From Cryptomeria japonica (Eukaryota; Streptophyta; Pinopsida; Cupressales; Cupressaceae), in assembly GCF_030272615.1 (NCBI RefSeq), contig NC_081415.1:101970796-102034795 (forward strand): a DNA stretch of 64,000 bases, in the 5' to 3' direction. Position 1 is the stretch's first letter. Every line of letters begins with the position of its first letter. The notes under the pieces are model-generated. The model did not search any database, was not told the DNA's origin, and was given only the letters and a program-made list of their open reading frames with translations. Positions 1 through 9,586 of the stretch are shown here, in pieces. Made by a program: the position numbers and the translations under genes.

Positions 1-954
1 AAGATTGGCATGTACTCCTCCCTTGAGGGTTGGGTATGATTTCATGTTGTTTTCATGTCTTTGCATAAGCTTCAATATATCCTTTATTCATGCTTTAGAT
101 CACTTTGCATCTTGATTTAGAGCATTCACATTATCATTTACAAGCAATTAGGGTTTACTTTCTAGGTTGCTCTAGTTTGCTTTCTTGCATTTAAGGACCT
201 TGCACACACACTAGGTCTGCACACACAATACATTTTACAATACAACTTGGCTATTCATGGAGGTGGAAATCACCGAAGCGGGGGTTTGACTAAGGCAAAA
301 CCCTATATATCCGCCCACCACACCTTGCCAAATATAAGTACAGGTTTTGGAATTCAGACGATGCCGCAAGTTACAGATCCGGAAGAAGCAGACGGAGACC
401 GAACTTCACACCAAATCTCAGAGAAAAAGACCAGGACAGGGGCGTGGGGCGCCCTGGTCCTGCCAGGACAGGGGCGCTGGGCGCCCTGGTCCCTGGGACA
501 GGGGCGCTAGGCACCCTGGTCCTTCTGACAGCAGTTTTCAGCATTTTTGACAGCTTTGCAAAATAGCAGTTTCCGGAGCAGTTTCAGGGGCAGAATCAGG
601 ACAGTGGCGCCCGCGCCCCCGTCCTGAACATTTTCACTCAGATTTTAACACCAGGTACACATTTACATTCTTGTCTTGTCCTTGTGTTTACAGCTTTCCA
701 TTGTTTAAGTTCAATTCTGCAATCTTGTTATTAGTTCATACTTGCACTTTGGGGTTGGGAATTGAACTTGCATCATTTTATCTTTCAATTACAACAAAGG
801 AATAGAAATCCTAATAGGTAGCCCGTGGCTCTCTCTTCCACAAGAAGAAGTATCCAATTGTGTGATACCTCTAGGCTCTTTCGTATTCCACAAATGTGTG
901 ATTGAAAGTGAGATTAGGGCATGTTTGCTTAGTGTCACTTTTTTCCCCCACACA
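1..954 (+). repeat. 5' LTR of the Tat-like element, truncated by window edge
   Basis: Only the last 954 bp of the LTR are in the window. It ends in CACACA at 954, directly before the primer-site-like sequence. A GC-rich box built on GGGCGC..GCGCCC occurs about three times between 430 and 525 and once more near 606-630. A TATA-like TATATAT lies at 304-310. The matching part of the 3' LTR is 6611-7564. Confidence 0.9.
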
Positions 955-973
955 TTTTGGTGAACCCGACGTG
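955..973 (+). other. Primer-binding-site-like sequence
   Basis: TTTTGGTGAACCCGACGTG directly follows the LTR end, where a primer-binding site is expected. The minus-strand relative has a matching sequence directly after its LTR (61542-61558), so the site is conserved in the family. I cannot name the priming tRNA from the sequence alone. Confidence 0.6.
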
Positions 974-1080
974 AATCTATCATTGCTTCCTCTTGCATTG
1001 CATTTGTTAGATCTAGATCTAGATTTAGTGTGTTTTCATTTCATTTTCATTAAAAAGAAAAAAAAAAAAAGTGTGTTTCT

Positions 1081-3369
1081 TTGCATTGTGTGTTTAAAAT
1101 TTTATGCAATTTCAAAATGTCATATTTTTATTTGCAAGATGTTCATATTTGTGATGATTATGAGTTAGATGAAGCTTTAGATGAATTTTTGAAACCTAAA
1201 TATACCAAACCTTCATTTTACCAAAAACTCATAAACATTGTTACTATGCCATTTCGTTGTGATGAGAAAGATAAGTCGAATGATTCCTCTCAAGGGTACA
1301 TTCCTATCAGCTCTTCCACTAAATCTAGTAACATGGTTGTTTTCAATGATCCCCTCTATGAAGAGATATCTCCTTTTGAATCAAAAGATAAACCTTTTAA
1401 TAGATATGATCATGCTTTGTTGGATGATGCCCTTGATGACCTTGTAGCTCCTAAAAAATGCTCCCTTCATGAGGATCCTTTTGTGCAAGAAGATGACATT
1501 ATCCCTACATTTCCTAGTGATGGCCTTTCCTTTTCCAACAAAATTCCCACTAGGGATGATGAATTAATGATAAATGCTTACCCTTCTCCTAAAGTTGGTC
1601 TTACCCATAAGCATCCCTTAGAGAAAGAAGATGAAATAATAAGCAATTTCCTTAATTCTCTCTCCCCTAAAGATCATATTGAACATATTTTGAGGAAAGA
1701 GGATGAGTTTAACACATCTATTGATGCTCTCCCTCCTAAGGATGAGGAATTAATAAACAATGTTATCTCCTCTCTTGAAATTGACAATACTTCAAACATT
1801 CCTTTCAACAACCTCACTATTTGGGATGAACCATTAGAAGAAGGTATAGATTATTCTCTACCCCTAGCCAAAGGGGATGAAATCAAGATTGGAAACTCCC
1901 TTGATAGTTTCTCTCCTTCCTTGAATCTCAATTATTCTCCCTCTAAAAATAAAGCATCTCCCTCTCCTCAACTTGGTTCTACTCATAAGGAAACCCTAGT
2001 TAAAAGCAAGATGGTTAACATTTCTTTCAAAGATCTTCCTCTCAAAAGTGAAACTTTAGAGAGTAGTGTTGATCCTTCTCCTAGAGAGTTTATTCCCCAT
2101 GTAGATCCTTTGATGATAAAGGATGATATGACCTTTCCTAGTATTACTCTTCCTACTAGAACATCAATGCCTACCCCTTGTCTCTCTCCTAAAATTGATT
2201 TAATCCGTGATGAGATTTTAGTGCAAGAGAAGACTATCAATAATTCTTCCAACACTTTTGTTCATTCCTCTAAACCATCCTCAATCAATTTGATACATGT
2301 GAATGAAACACCTAACAAACCTCTCTTCACTGTCCAAGGTGCTTGTCCTTCTCAAAATTCTCAACCTTTAATTAAGCCTATCTTAGTGGTTCAAGGTGGT
2401 TATGCTAATGATTCTTTTTGCACTCCAAAGAAACCTGTTATTACTGTGCAAGGAGGTTATTCTTCTAAGAGTCCTTATGAGTATGCTAAGCAAATGACTA
2501 GAGAGAGTTATCATGTGGTTGCTCATACCTATAACACAAGAAACAATACGCAACCTAATCCTCCTCCAGTTATCCCAACTTCACTTCCTCCTTCCCAACC
2601 TATTCTTCCTCAAGCTCCTCATATTTCACAAATGCTTAGTAAGGACTATGATCTCATAGAACAACTTAAAACTACCCCTGCTAAGATATCCCTTTGGGAT
2701 TTGACCCAAACTTCTTCCGCTCATCATGGAATGTTACAAGATGCCTTGAAAGATTTGAATGTTCCTCCACCGAATACATCTAGTAATATAGCATCTTTAG
2801 TTAACTCTGTGATGAATCCTAAAGCTCAAATTGTGTTTACCCAAGATGAGTTGCCTACTAGTGAAATTCAACAACAATATGATCCCTTGATGATTGTGGT
2901 TATCATAAATGACACGGCTATAAGACGAACACTGGTAGATAATGGCTCTGGCCTTAATGTATGTAGCATTAATCTATTGCATAAGATGAATGTGGATACA
3001 TCCCTTATTGAGCCTGACTCTCGTCCCATTCGAGGCTTTGATAATGTGGCTAAGTCTTCATTAGGTATTATCACCTTACCCATCACAGTGGGACCTGTTA
3101 CTTTGCCTACTCCTATCCATGTTATGTCAGGAAATCTAACATACAACTTGTTATTAGGGAGGCCTTGGATTCACAGTATGCAAGTTGTCCCCTCTACATT
3201 GCATAGACAAGTTAAATTCATTTATAACAATAAGACATATACCTTGATAGGTGATACTAATTTTCAAGCTTGTTTGCAAACATCTACTTCCAAAGGGAGT
3301 TCTTCTAAATCTTCCTCTTCTAGTAATGACTCTTTACCTATGGACAAATCATCATCCTCTGATAATTAA
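1081..3369 (+). CDS. Retrotransposon polyprotein with C-terminal aspartic protease (Tat-like)
   Basis: A 762-residue frame. Residues 1 to about 450 are acidic and rich in Ser, Pro and Asp, with no recognisable capsid domain. About residues 540-600 match the spacer usually found before the protease in Tat-like elements (ISLWDL.., ..IVFTQDELP). A retropepsin-like domain follows: active-site LVDNGS at residues 618-623 and the flap/C-terminal signature YNLLLGRPW at 688-696. DNG in place of DSG or DTG is common in this lineage. Met1 is the first in-frame start, but a later Met (residue 18) is equally possible. The frame ends at a TAA (3367-3369) and continues open in the same frame to 4203, so this stop is either a decay mutation or a leaky stop. 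Confidence 0.75.
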   Translation: MHCVFKILCNFKMSYFYLQDVHICDDYELDEALDEFLKPKYTKPSFYQKLINIVTMPFRCDEKDKSNDSSQGYIPISSSTKSSNMVVFNDPLYEEISPFESKDKPFNRYDHALLDDALDDLVAPKKCSLHEDPFVQEDDIIPTFPSDGLSFSNKIPTRDDELMINAYPSPKVGLTHKHPLEKEDEIISNFLNSLSPKDHIEHILRKEDEFNTSIDALPPKDEELINNVISSLEIDNTSNIPFNNLTIWDEPLEEGIDYSLPLAKGDEIKIGNSLDSFSPSLNLNYSPSKNKASPSPQLGSTHKETLVKSKMVNISFKDLPLKSETLESSVDPSPREFIPHVDPLMIKDDMTFPSITLPTRTSMPTPCLSPKIDLIRDEILVQEKTINNSSNTFVHSSKPSSINLIHVNETPNKPLFTVQGACPSQNSQPLIKPILVVQGGYANDSFCTPKKPVITVQGGYSSKSPYEYAKQMTRESYHVVAHTYNTRNNTQPNPPPVIPTSLPPSQPILPQAPHISQMLSKDYDLIEQLKTTPAKISLWDLTQTSSAHHGMLQDALKDLNVPPPNTSSNIASLVNSVMNPKAQIVFTQDELPTSEIQQQYDPLMIVVIINDTAIRRTLVDNGSGLNVCSINLLHKMNVDTSLIEPDSRPIRGFDNVAKSSLGIITLPITVGPVTLPTPIHVMSGNLTYNLLLGRPWIHSMQVVPSTLHRQVKFIYNNKTYTLIGDTNFQACLQTSTSKGSSSKSSSSSNDSLPMDKSSSSDN

Positions 3370-4203
3370 AATTCTTTGGATGAAGATTCTTCTCAACTTG
3401 AATCTACACATGAAGAGGCTTTTGATCCTGAGAAGGTTCTCGCAGAAGACGATTGGGGATCTCTTGATTTCATTCCCACCTTTGTAGGTGAGTATAGGGT
3501 TCCTCCTAGAGAGTTTAAAGTTAAAAATAAGGAAGAAACTAAAAACCAATCAATCTTACCTGAACCTATGAGCAATAATTTTGTGGCCGCTTCTCAAAAT
3601 TCTTCTCCTCACACCTCTAATTATGAAGAGTTTGATTCTTTGTCTTATGAAAAACCACCTTCTCTTCCTGAAATGGCTGATCGTTATGGTCATGGTTTTT
3701 GCATTTTTGCTAAGCATGGGTATCATGGAAATGGTTGTGGCGCTCATGAACAAGGGATAAAAGTTCCTCTAGAGACTAATTTTCACAATTATGCCTTTGG
3801 ACTCGGCTATAATCCCTGCAAACGTACCAAAGCATCTAAAAGACCATCTCTCAATGTGAATGCTATATTTAGTAGTGATGATGATCTCACTTCAACTAAA
3901 TCATCTTCTACTTCTATCAACTCTCATTCCCCTCATAAGGAAATCTTGGCAATGAACAAATCTCTTTATGAATCCTCTCAAATTTCTAAATCCACTTATG
4001 AATCTTTATCTCCTATTCATCATAAAGTCCTTTCCTCTAGGGATAAGGCTCTAATAAATTACACTCATCCCTCTTCTAAGATTTCATGTGACTTTTCTTC
4101 TTCAATTTTTATCCTTTTATACATGTTTTTGATCTCACTTATAGTTGAGCATTTAGCATGTCATATTCAAATACCTCATTCAATCTATCATGTCTTTAAA
4201 TAA
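3370..4203 (+). pseudogene. G-patch-containing continuation of the polyprotein
   Basis: It is in the same frame as 1081-3369 and separated from it only by the TAA at 3367-3369; the first Met is at 3376. About residues 100-147 (counted from 3376) resemble a G-patch: a glycine-rich stretch HGYHGNGCGAHEQGI followed by FGLGYNP. G-patches bind RNA or RNA helicases, and they occur after the protease in Tat/Ogre elements (family knowledge). The canonical GLG of the first half reads GCG, so the domain is divergent. Beyond about residue 150 it is Ser-rich and low complexity, with a hydrophobic tail of about 40 residues that may be non-coding drift. No RT follows. Confidence 0.6.
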
Positions 4204-5899
4204 CATTAATGGCTGTTATGTTGCTCATCATTATGTGACATTGGTAGCTCATTTACTGGGGGCTCATTGTCATTCATGATGGTACAATTTCAAGTGCAAG
4301 CATATATTTTTTTTGAAGCAACATAATAGCCTAATTTTCTTGTTCCTATGGGGACAAGAATGATTTCATACATCTCTTCTTTTGCTTATGTCCAAATCTC
4401 TCACTAGAAGATTGTGTAAGTCCTTCTCATTGTCCTTATCCTTGGGAGGCAATGATCTTTCCTTATTTTTATCTAAGGATCCACTTTTTCCTATTTTGTG
4501 GATGGTGTGGACTTTATTACTTGATGTTATGCCTTGTACGCATTTGTTGTTGTTTGTTCAAGGATTCTCTCTTACAAGAGGTGTAAGTCCTTGACTACAA
4601 CCTCTTTTGCACTTGGTAAAATACATCCATAATGAATTCACTCTCCTAATTGGGTTAAAAAGAGCATCATCCTTCATTAAGAATCACTTTCACCTCGCAA
4701 AAGAAGGAAGTATTGCATTCTTATTCTCTGCTTTGTCTTATTCTAGGAGATGTTATATTTGTCTAAGACAATTCCTCTCGGGGATAGGTGGCTTTTGTAC
4801 AAAGATCTCTTCTCCTCTAAGGATCTCCTTTACACATACTACAAGATATCCCTTTCCAACTATCTTATCCTTGCTTAAAGAGTGCAAAACTCTCTTGCTT
4901 GGATCTATGACATTGTTGCATTTTTGGGGTATCTTCTTTTGTGATGAAGGTAGGTATCCTTGTTCTACTTTTCTTATGACATAAACATTACACTTTTTGA
5001 GAAATGGGTCATTCTCAGAACCAGAGCACAGACTCTTAGAGTGAGATGTCTCCATTTTTCTTTTATGCAAGGTGATTATTCTCAGAACCAGAGCACAGAC
5101 TCTTAGAGCGAGATGTCACGCTTTTGTACTATACATATACAGGTTGTAGCATACTCGGGCATAGACTCCTATGAGGTGCTTCTAACCTCCCTTACACACA
5201 CATGCACGAGATTGAGTGGAACTAGCGGCATAAGGCTAGACTTTCTCACTCTCCTCCCTTACATGGATCACCTAGACAAACTCTAGGGGCTAGTTTTCCA
5301 TGTCCTTTTTCCCATGGATCACCTAGACAAGATCTAGGGGCGAGAGGTCCATGTTTTCTCTCTCACTATTCTTCTCATGGATCACCAATGTATGTATTCA
5401 TGCTTTTTTTCCTTTCTTTTCTTCTCTTTGCATTTTGTTTCCATTTACATCCTTCATCTTGTGTTAGAGAACTCTCAAATCCTCACACTCTTTGTTGTGT
5501 TGGAATTGAGATTTGGTCCTATTTCTTACCAAATGATTCTCCATTAGTTTTTGATCTCATATCGAATCCTCTTGTGAGCATTTGTCATCAATATTCTTTA
5601 ACAATTCGAAGTGGTAAACATGATACCCTGTTTCAACTCACTAAAATTAGCAAGCCGAAACAGGGGGGGGCATATAGCTACCCTTGAATTTTCATCACCT
5701 TCCTTAGTAAGCATTAGGTGATTTTGTGATCTAACGTGTGTTTTGTAGGGTGTGGTTCCTAACTGTGTACTGCAGATACCGCTGGGGGCTTCGTTCGACA
5801 GACTTATGGATATATCCTTTTTCAAATAATGTTTACTTTTCTGTACTTTAGCTTGCATATGCACGTAGTGTTCATATGACCGCTAAAGTGGGGGCTAAA
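4204..5899 (+). other. Non-coding 3' internal region of the Tat-like element, with short direct repeats and polypurine tract
   Basis: No supported coding frame. Part of it (about 4380-4900) is homologous to the minus-strand sequence 58230-58700, which shows it belongs to the element. Short direct repeats lie at about 5009-5051/5072-5116 (both contain CAGAACCAGAGCACAGACTC) and at about 5262-5300/5313-5350 (both contain CATGGATCACCTAGACAA). A polypurine tract with AAAGTGGGGG lies just before the 3' LTR at about 5885-5894. Another G-run (5662-5669) is a weaker alternative. Confidence 0.6.
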
Positions 5900-6266
5900 T
5901 TTAGCGTCGTAAATTGTACGCACTTGCTAGGGTGGTACAATTTCACACCTAGTTTAGCACCCGCCTTGGCGCATTTTGCATTTTGCATTACATTTCCCCT
6001 TTAGCACTTAATTAATTAAATTAATTAGGTCTAAGGTTCTATTTTATCATCTCCCATATCATAAAGTTGGGCCCTTTTCATTAAAGTGTGCCCCTTTCAT
6101 TTTATTCCTCCAATACATCATTTAATCAAAAACCCTAATTAGGTCCTATTTTGAAAGTGGGGGCTTGATTTCGGGGGTCAAAACATCTCAAAATCACCTG
6201 TAACTTCGGGATTCTCTCTAAAATCGTTATATCTGACGGCCCTGAAAATTTGGTGAAAAGTTGTCA

Positions 6267-6297
6267 GGACCATGGCGCCCGGAGTGCAACATGGTCC
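6267..6297 (+). other. Conserved LTR hairpin (GGACCATG / CATGGTCC)
   Basis: An 8-bp perfect inverted repeat, GGACCATG at 6267-6274 and CATGGTCC at 6290-6297, with a 15-nt loop containing GCGCCC. Equivalent hairpins are at 61119-61145, 44499-44528 and (interrupted) 61902-62736. Confidence 0.5.
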
Positions 6298-6913
6298 CGG
6301 ACATTTTTCCCAAAATTTTAGGAGTGCGATCCAATCATAAAATAAAGCTTAACCCCAAGAAATTGGTGGGAGATTCAATCTCTAGGTCGGCCAAAAGTTG
6401 AAATTAAGACCTAGGGTTTCATATATAAGAGCTCTCTTTCTTCATTTGAAGGGATCGAAATTTTGGCTTTCGAGGACCTTCTATGCAGCGAAAGAGCAGA
6501 TCTTTGAAGACTTCAACAACATTCAACATCCTTCTATCAAGCATTTATCAATTTCATTCATCCATTTAGGGCTTGGAAGACATTGAAGAACAATAGGAGA
6601 TTACCAACTGAAGATTGGCTTGTACTCCTCCCTTGAGGGTTGGGTATGATTTCATGTTGTTTTCATGTCTTTGCATAAGATTCAATATATCCTTTATTCA
6701 TGCTTTAGATCACTTTGCATCTTGATTTAGAGCATTCACATTATCATTTACAAGCAATTAGGGTTTACTTTCTAGGTTGCTCTAGTTTGCTTTCTTGCAT
6801 TTAAGGACCTTGCACACACACTAGGTCTGCACACACAATACATTTTACAATACAACTTGGCTATTTGTGGAGGTGGAAATCACCGAAGCGGGGGTTTGAC
6901 TAAGGCAAAACCC

Positions 6914-6920
6914 TATATAG
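6914..6920 (+). promoter_or_regulatory. Candidate LTR TATA box
   Basis: TATATAG lies in a CCC..CCGCCC context inside the LTR; the 5' LTR has TATATAT at the same place (304-310). It is the most TATA-like site in this stretch, but no transcript data are available. Confidence 0.3.
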
Positions 6921-7564
6921 CCGCCCACCACACCTTTTCAGATATAAGTACAGGTTTCAGAATTCGGACGACGCCGCAAGTTACAGATCCGGAAGAAGCA
7001 GACGGAGACCGAACTTCACACCAAATCTTAGAGCAAAAGACCAAGACAGGGGCGTGGGGCACCTTGGTCCTGCCAGGACAGGGGCGCTGGGCGCCCTGGT
7101 CCCTGGGACAGGGGCGCTGGGCGCCCTGGTCCTTCTGACAGCAGTTTTCAGCATTTTTGACAGCTTTGCAAAATAGCAGTTTCCGGAGCAGTTTCAGGGG
7201 CAGAATCAGGACAGTGGCGCCCGCGCCCCCGTCCTGAACATTTTCACTCAGATTTTAACACCAGGTACACATTTAAATTCTTGTCTTGTCCTTGTGTTTA
7301 CAGCTTTCCATTGTTTAAGTTCAATTCTGCAATCTTGTTATTAGTTCATACTTGCACTTTGGGGTTGGGAATTGAACTTGCATCATTTTATCTTTCAATT
7401 ACAACAAAGGAATAGAAATCCTAATAGGTAGCCCGTGGCTCTCTCTTCCACAAGAAGAAGTAGCCAATTGTGTGATACCTCTAGGCTCTTTCGTATTCCA
7501 CAAATGTGTGATTGAAAGTGAGATTAGGGCATGTTTGCTTAGTGTCACTTTTTTCCCCCACACA

Positions 7565-7752
7565 TCCACATATATACACTTGTGTTATGGTGGATGTCTT
7601 ACTTGTTGTGGATGCTTTAATATCGTTTTGGATTGCATTCATAGTATTAAGTAAACTAGTTAACTGTCTTTACCGACCTGTGTTTAAAGTAGTATTGTTT
7701 TTGTTGGCACTAATTCACCCCCCCCCCCTCTTAGTGCTTTATAAGTCTATCA
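7565..7752 (+). repeat. 3' part of a 5' LTR of the zinc-knuckle/ORF2 LTR family
   Basis: The segment starting TCCACATATATACACTTGTG resembles the 3' parts of the LTRs at 12517-13332 and 61914-62716 (shared CTTGTGTTATGGTG and the C-rich ..TTCACCCCCCCC..CTCTTAGTG stretch). It ends ..TCTATCA at 7752, directly before a tRNA-Met primer site. The 5' part of this LTR is displaced by the Tat-like element, which ends at 7564. Confidence 0.7.
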
Positions 7753-7754
7753 AT

Positions 7755-7766
7755 TGGTATCAGAGC
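7755..7766 (+). other. Primer-binding site (initiator tRNA-Met)
   Basis: TGGTATCAGAGC is the plant primer site complementary to the 3' end of initiator tRNA-Met. It lies 2 nt after the LTR end. The minus-strand relative has the same site at 55538-55550. Confidence 0.9.
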
Positions 7767-7814
7767 CAAACATCCTTAATGCTTAATTGCTTGGAAGGAA
7801 ACCCTAAAGCCATC

Positions 7815-9091
7815 ATGGGGGATATGAGTTATTTAGAGATGTCTAGAGTGCTTGATGCTACCAAGGAATACCTTGAAACCCTAAGGGTCAAATTTAAAGC
7901 TTCACAAGTTAAAAGGAGAGAGCTGATTGAGAAACTATTGGAGATATCTAACAATAGTTCTTCAAATGAGGCCAACATTGATGCATTGGCTGAAGAAGTT
8001 GAAAAACTGAATGGAAAGCTAAATCTGAGAAGAGATCTAGAAGCCCTGACAATCCACATGAGCCAAGAGATTGAAGCAAGAAGGGCAAGTGAAGACCTAA
8101 TCAAAGAGAGAGATCATGATATCTTTAAAATCAAATAGGAGAATGCAACTTTGCATGAACATTGGCATGAGGAGAAGGAAGAGAAGGAATCTTTGCAGCT
8201 AGATCTTGAAATGGAAATATCTCTAAGAGAGACTCTGACAAAGCACAATGAAGATCTTACTAGAGAGCTCACTGAGGCTAATAGGAAGCTTGAAAAGTTC
8301 AATAAGAGTTCTTCTATGCTAGATGGGCAGATCCAATCTCAAAGGATGAAAGGTGACATATCTGGACTAGGTTTCAATACATCTGAGAAAGGAGAATCTT
8401 CAGGTACCAAGAGCAACATGCACAAAGGTAAAACTACTCCTAAGGCTAACAAGCCTACCAGTAAGAAAGCTTTCAAACCTATTTTGTTTATCTGTCATAA
8501 ACCTGGACATACTGCTAATGTGTGTAGAAGCAAACCTATAATGCAAATGCTAGGTATGTGTCTAGAAGATTTGAAGGTCATTGCTTTACATGCAAGCTAT
8601 ATGGACATAGATCAGTTGGATGCAGATATGGAGCAAACACTCTGGCACCTCACATGAATCCAAGACCTAATGGTGACTGGAGAAGAACCTATGACAACTG
8701 GGGAAACATGAATTGGTAGAAACCATATGTCAACCGGTTTAGTCCATTCAAAATAGAAAAGGTAACAAATGTGATTTGCACCATTTGCAATAATTATGGA
8801 CATGTGGCTATAAATTGTAGAAGGAGAAATTGAAGAGGTAATGCAAGACCTTGGAGATCATCTGGGATGGCTTGCTATCACTATCACAAACTGGGACACA
8901 TGGAAAAGTTTTGTAGAACCAAGAAGAACAAACCAATCAACCACTTTGAAGATCATAAAGGTAAACATAATGTCAATGTTGAGGAAACCAGAGAGGAGAT
9001 GAATAGAATCTGGAAGAAGAAGAGTGAGTACAAGCCTGCACAAGAATCTAACCCTTCACCTAGTGTGGAGAATCCTGCACCGGTGAATTAA
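7815..9091 (+). pseudogene. Degenerate gag with coiled coil and several CCHC zinc knuckles
   Basis: The first Met after the primer site is at 7815. Residues from about 10 to 170 are Lys/Glu/Leu-rich with heptad-like spacing, as in a coiled coil. In-frame stops include TAG at 8136-8138 and 8655-8657. Four zinc-knuckle units follow: a degenerate one ending CHKPGHTANVC (about 8492), an intact CFTCKLYGHRSVGC in another frame (about 8586-8627), an intact CTICNNYGHVAINC (about 8779-8820), and CYHYHKLGHMEKFC, which has lost one Cys (about 8871-8912). At least one frameshift separates the knuckles. The protein would package element RNA if expressed. No protease, integrase or RT follows it. Confidence 0.75.
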
Positions 9092-9586
9092 GCTTTTTAA
9101 AAAGCCTAAGGGGAGCGTAGTGGTAAATCTACTTTCGGACCCCTTGAAGAATGTGTGGTAAAAGAGTTTTGCATTTTGAGTTGTTTTGTGAGAATTATTG
9201 ATATCATTATCTATCAGTTTTCAAAATATTGTCAACCGGTTATATACCTGTAAGTATTAGTGAGTTTGTTAAGCGGTATATTAGGGTTTGTTACCCTATC
9301 AGTTGAGCAATTAATACAATGGGTAAGTTTATAAAAGTAGAGTTTCACTATGTTATTTTTACCCCAATTGCATTTGAAGGAGAGTTTTTGAGCACCTGTA
9401 GAGTGAAAAAGAGAAATGCTAGCTGATTGTAGATGGATTTGTGTTATGGATCGAAAGATTAAATTGGATTCGAAGATCAGAGAAGGTGAAACAGGTGTAC
9501 ATTAGAGATATCAACCGAAAACCTTTCCAGCACAAAGGGATTAAGGTATTCTTTTATTAATCTCTCTCAAATCAAGTTTATCTAGA
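9092..9586 (+). other. Spacer between gag and ORF2
   Basis: No supported gene. It begins AGCCTAAGGGGAGCGTAGTGG shortly after the gag stop and ends about 50 bp before the ORF2 start. It probably carries the leader for ORF2. Confidence 0.4.

Larger units (their letters stand above)
1..7564 (+). mobile_element. Non-autonomous Tat/Ogre-like Ty3 LTR retrotransposon (5' end outside window)
   Basis: Positions 1-954 align to 6611-7564 at a constant offset of 6610 with no indels and about 21 substitutions by my count (roughly 2.2 percent). They are therefore the two LTRs of one element. The internal part (955-5899) holds a primer-site-like sequence, one long protease/G-patch reading frame with a single in-frame stop, and about 1.7 kb of non-coding sequence ending in a purine-rich tract. 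No reverse transcriptase, RNase H or integrase motif was seen in any frame, so the element must rely on an autonomous partner. The protease and G-patch resemble the Tat/Ogre lineage (family knowledge). A related minus-strand copy lies at 58230-63581 and a related solo LTR at 44131-45348. The right flank (7565 on) is LTR sequence of another family, so this element is nested. Confidence 0.85.
5900..7564 (+). repeat. 3' LTR of the Tat-like element
   Basis: The end at 7564 is set by the match to the 5' LTR, which ends at 954. The start near 5900 (TTTAGCGTCGTAAATT) is set by comparison with the related LTRs, which begin TGTAGCGTCC (45348 minus) and TGTAGTGTCA (63581 minus); here the terminal TG appears changed to TT. 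The length is about 1665 bp, against about 1215 bp in the relatives. It contains the hairpin at 6267-6297, a TATA-like TATATAG at 6914-6920 and the GC-rich boxes at about 7040-7135. Confidence 0.75.
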
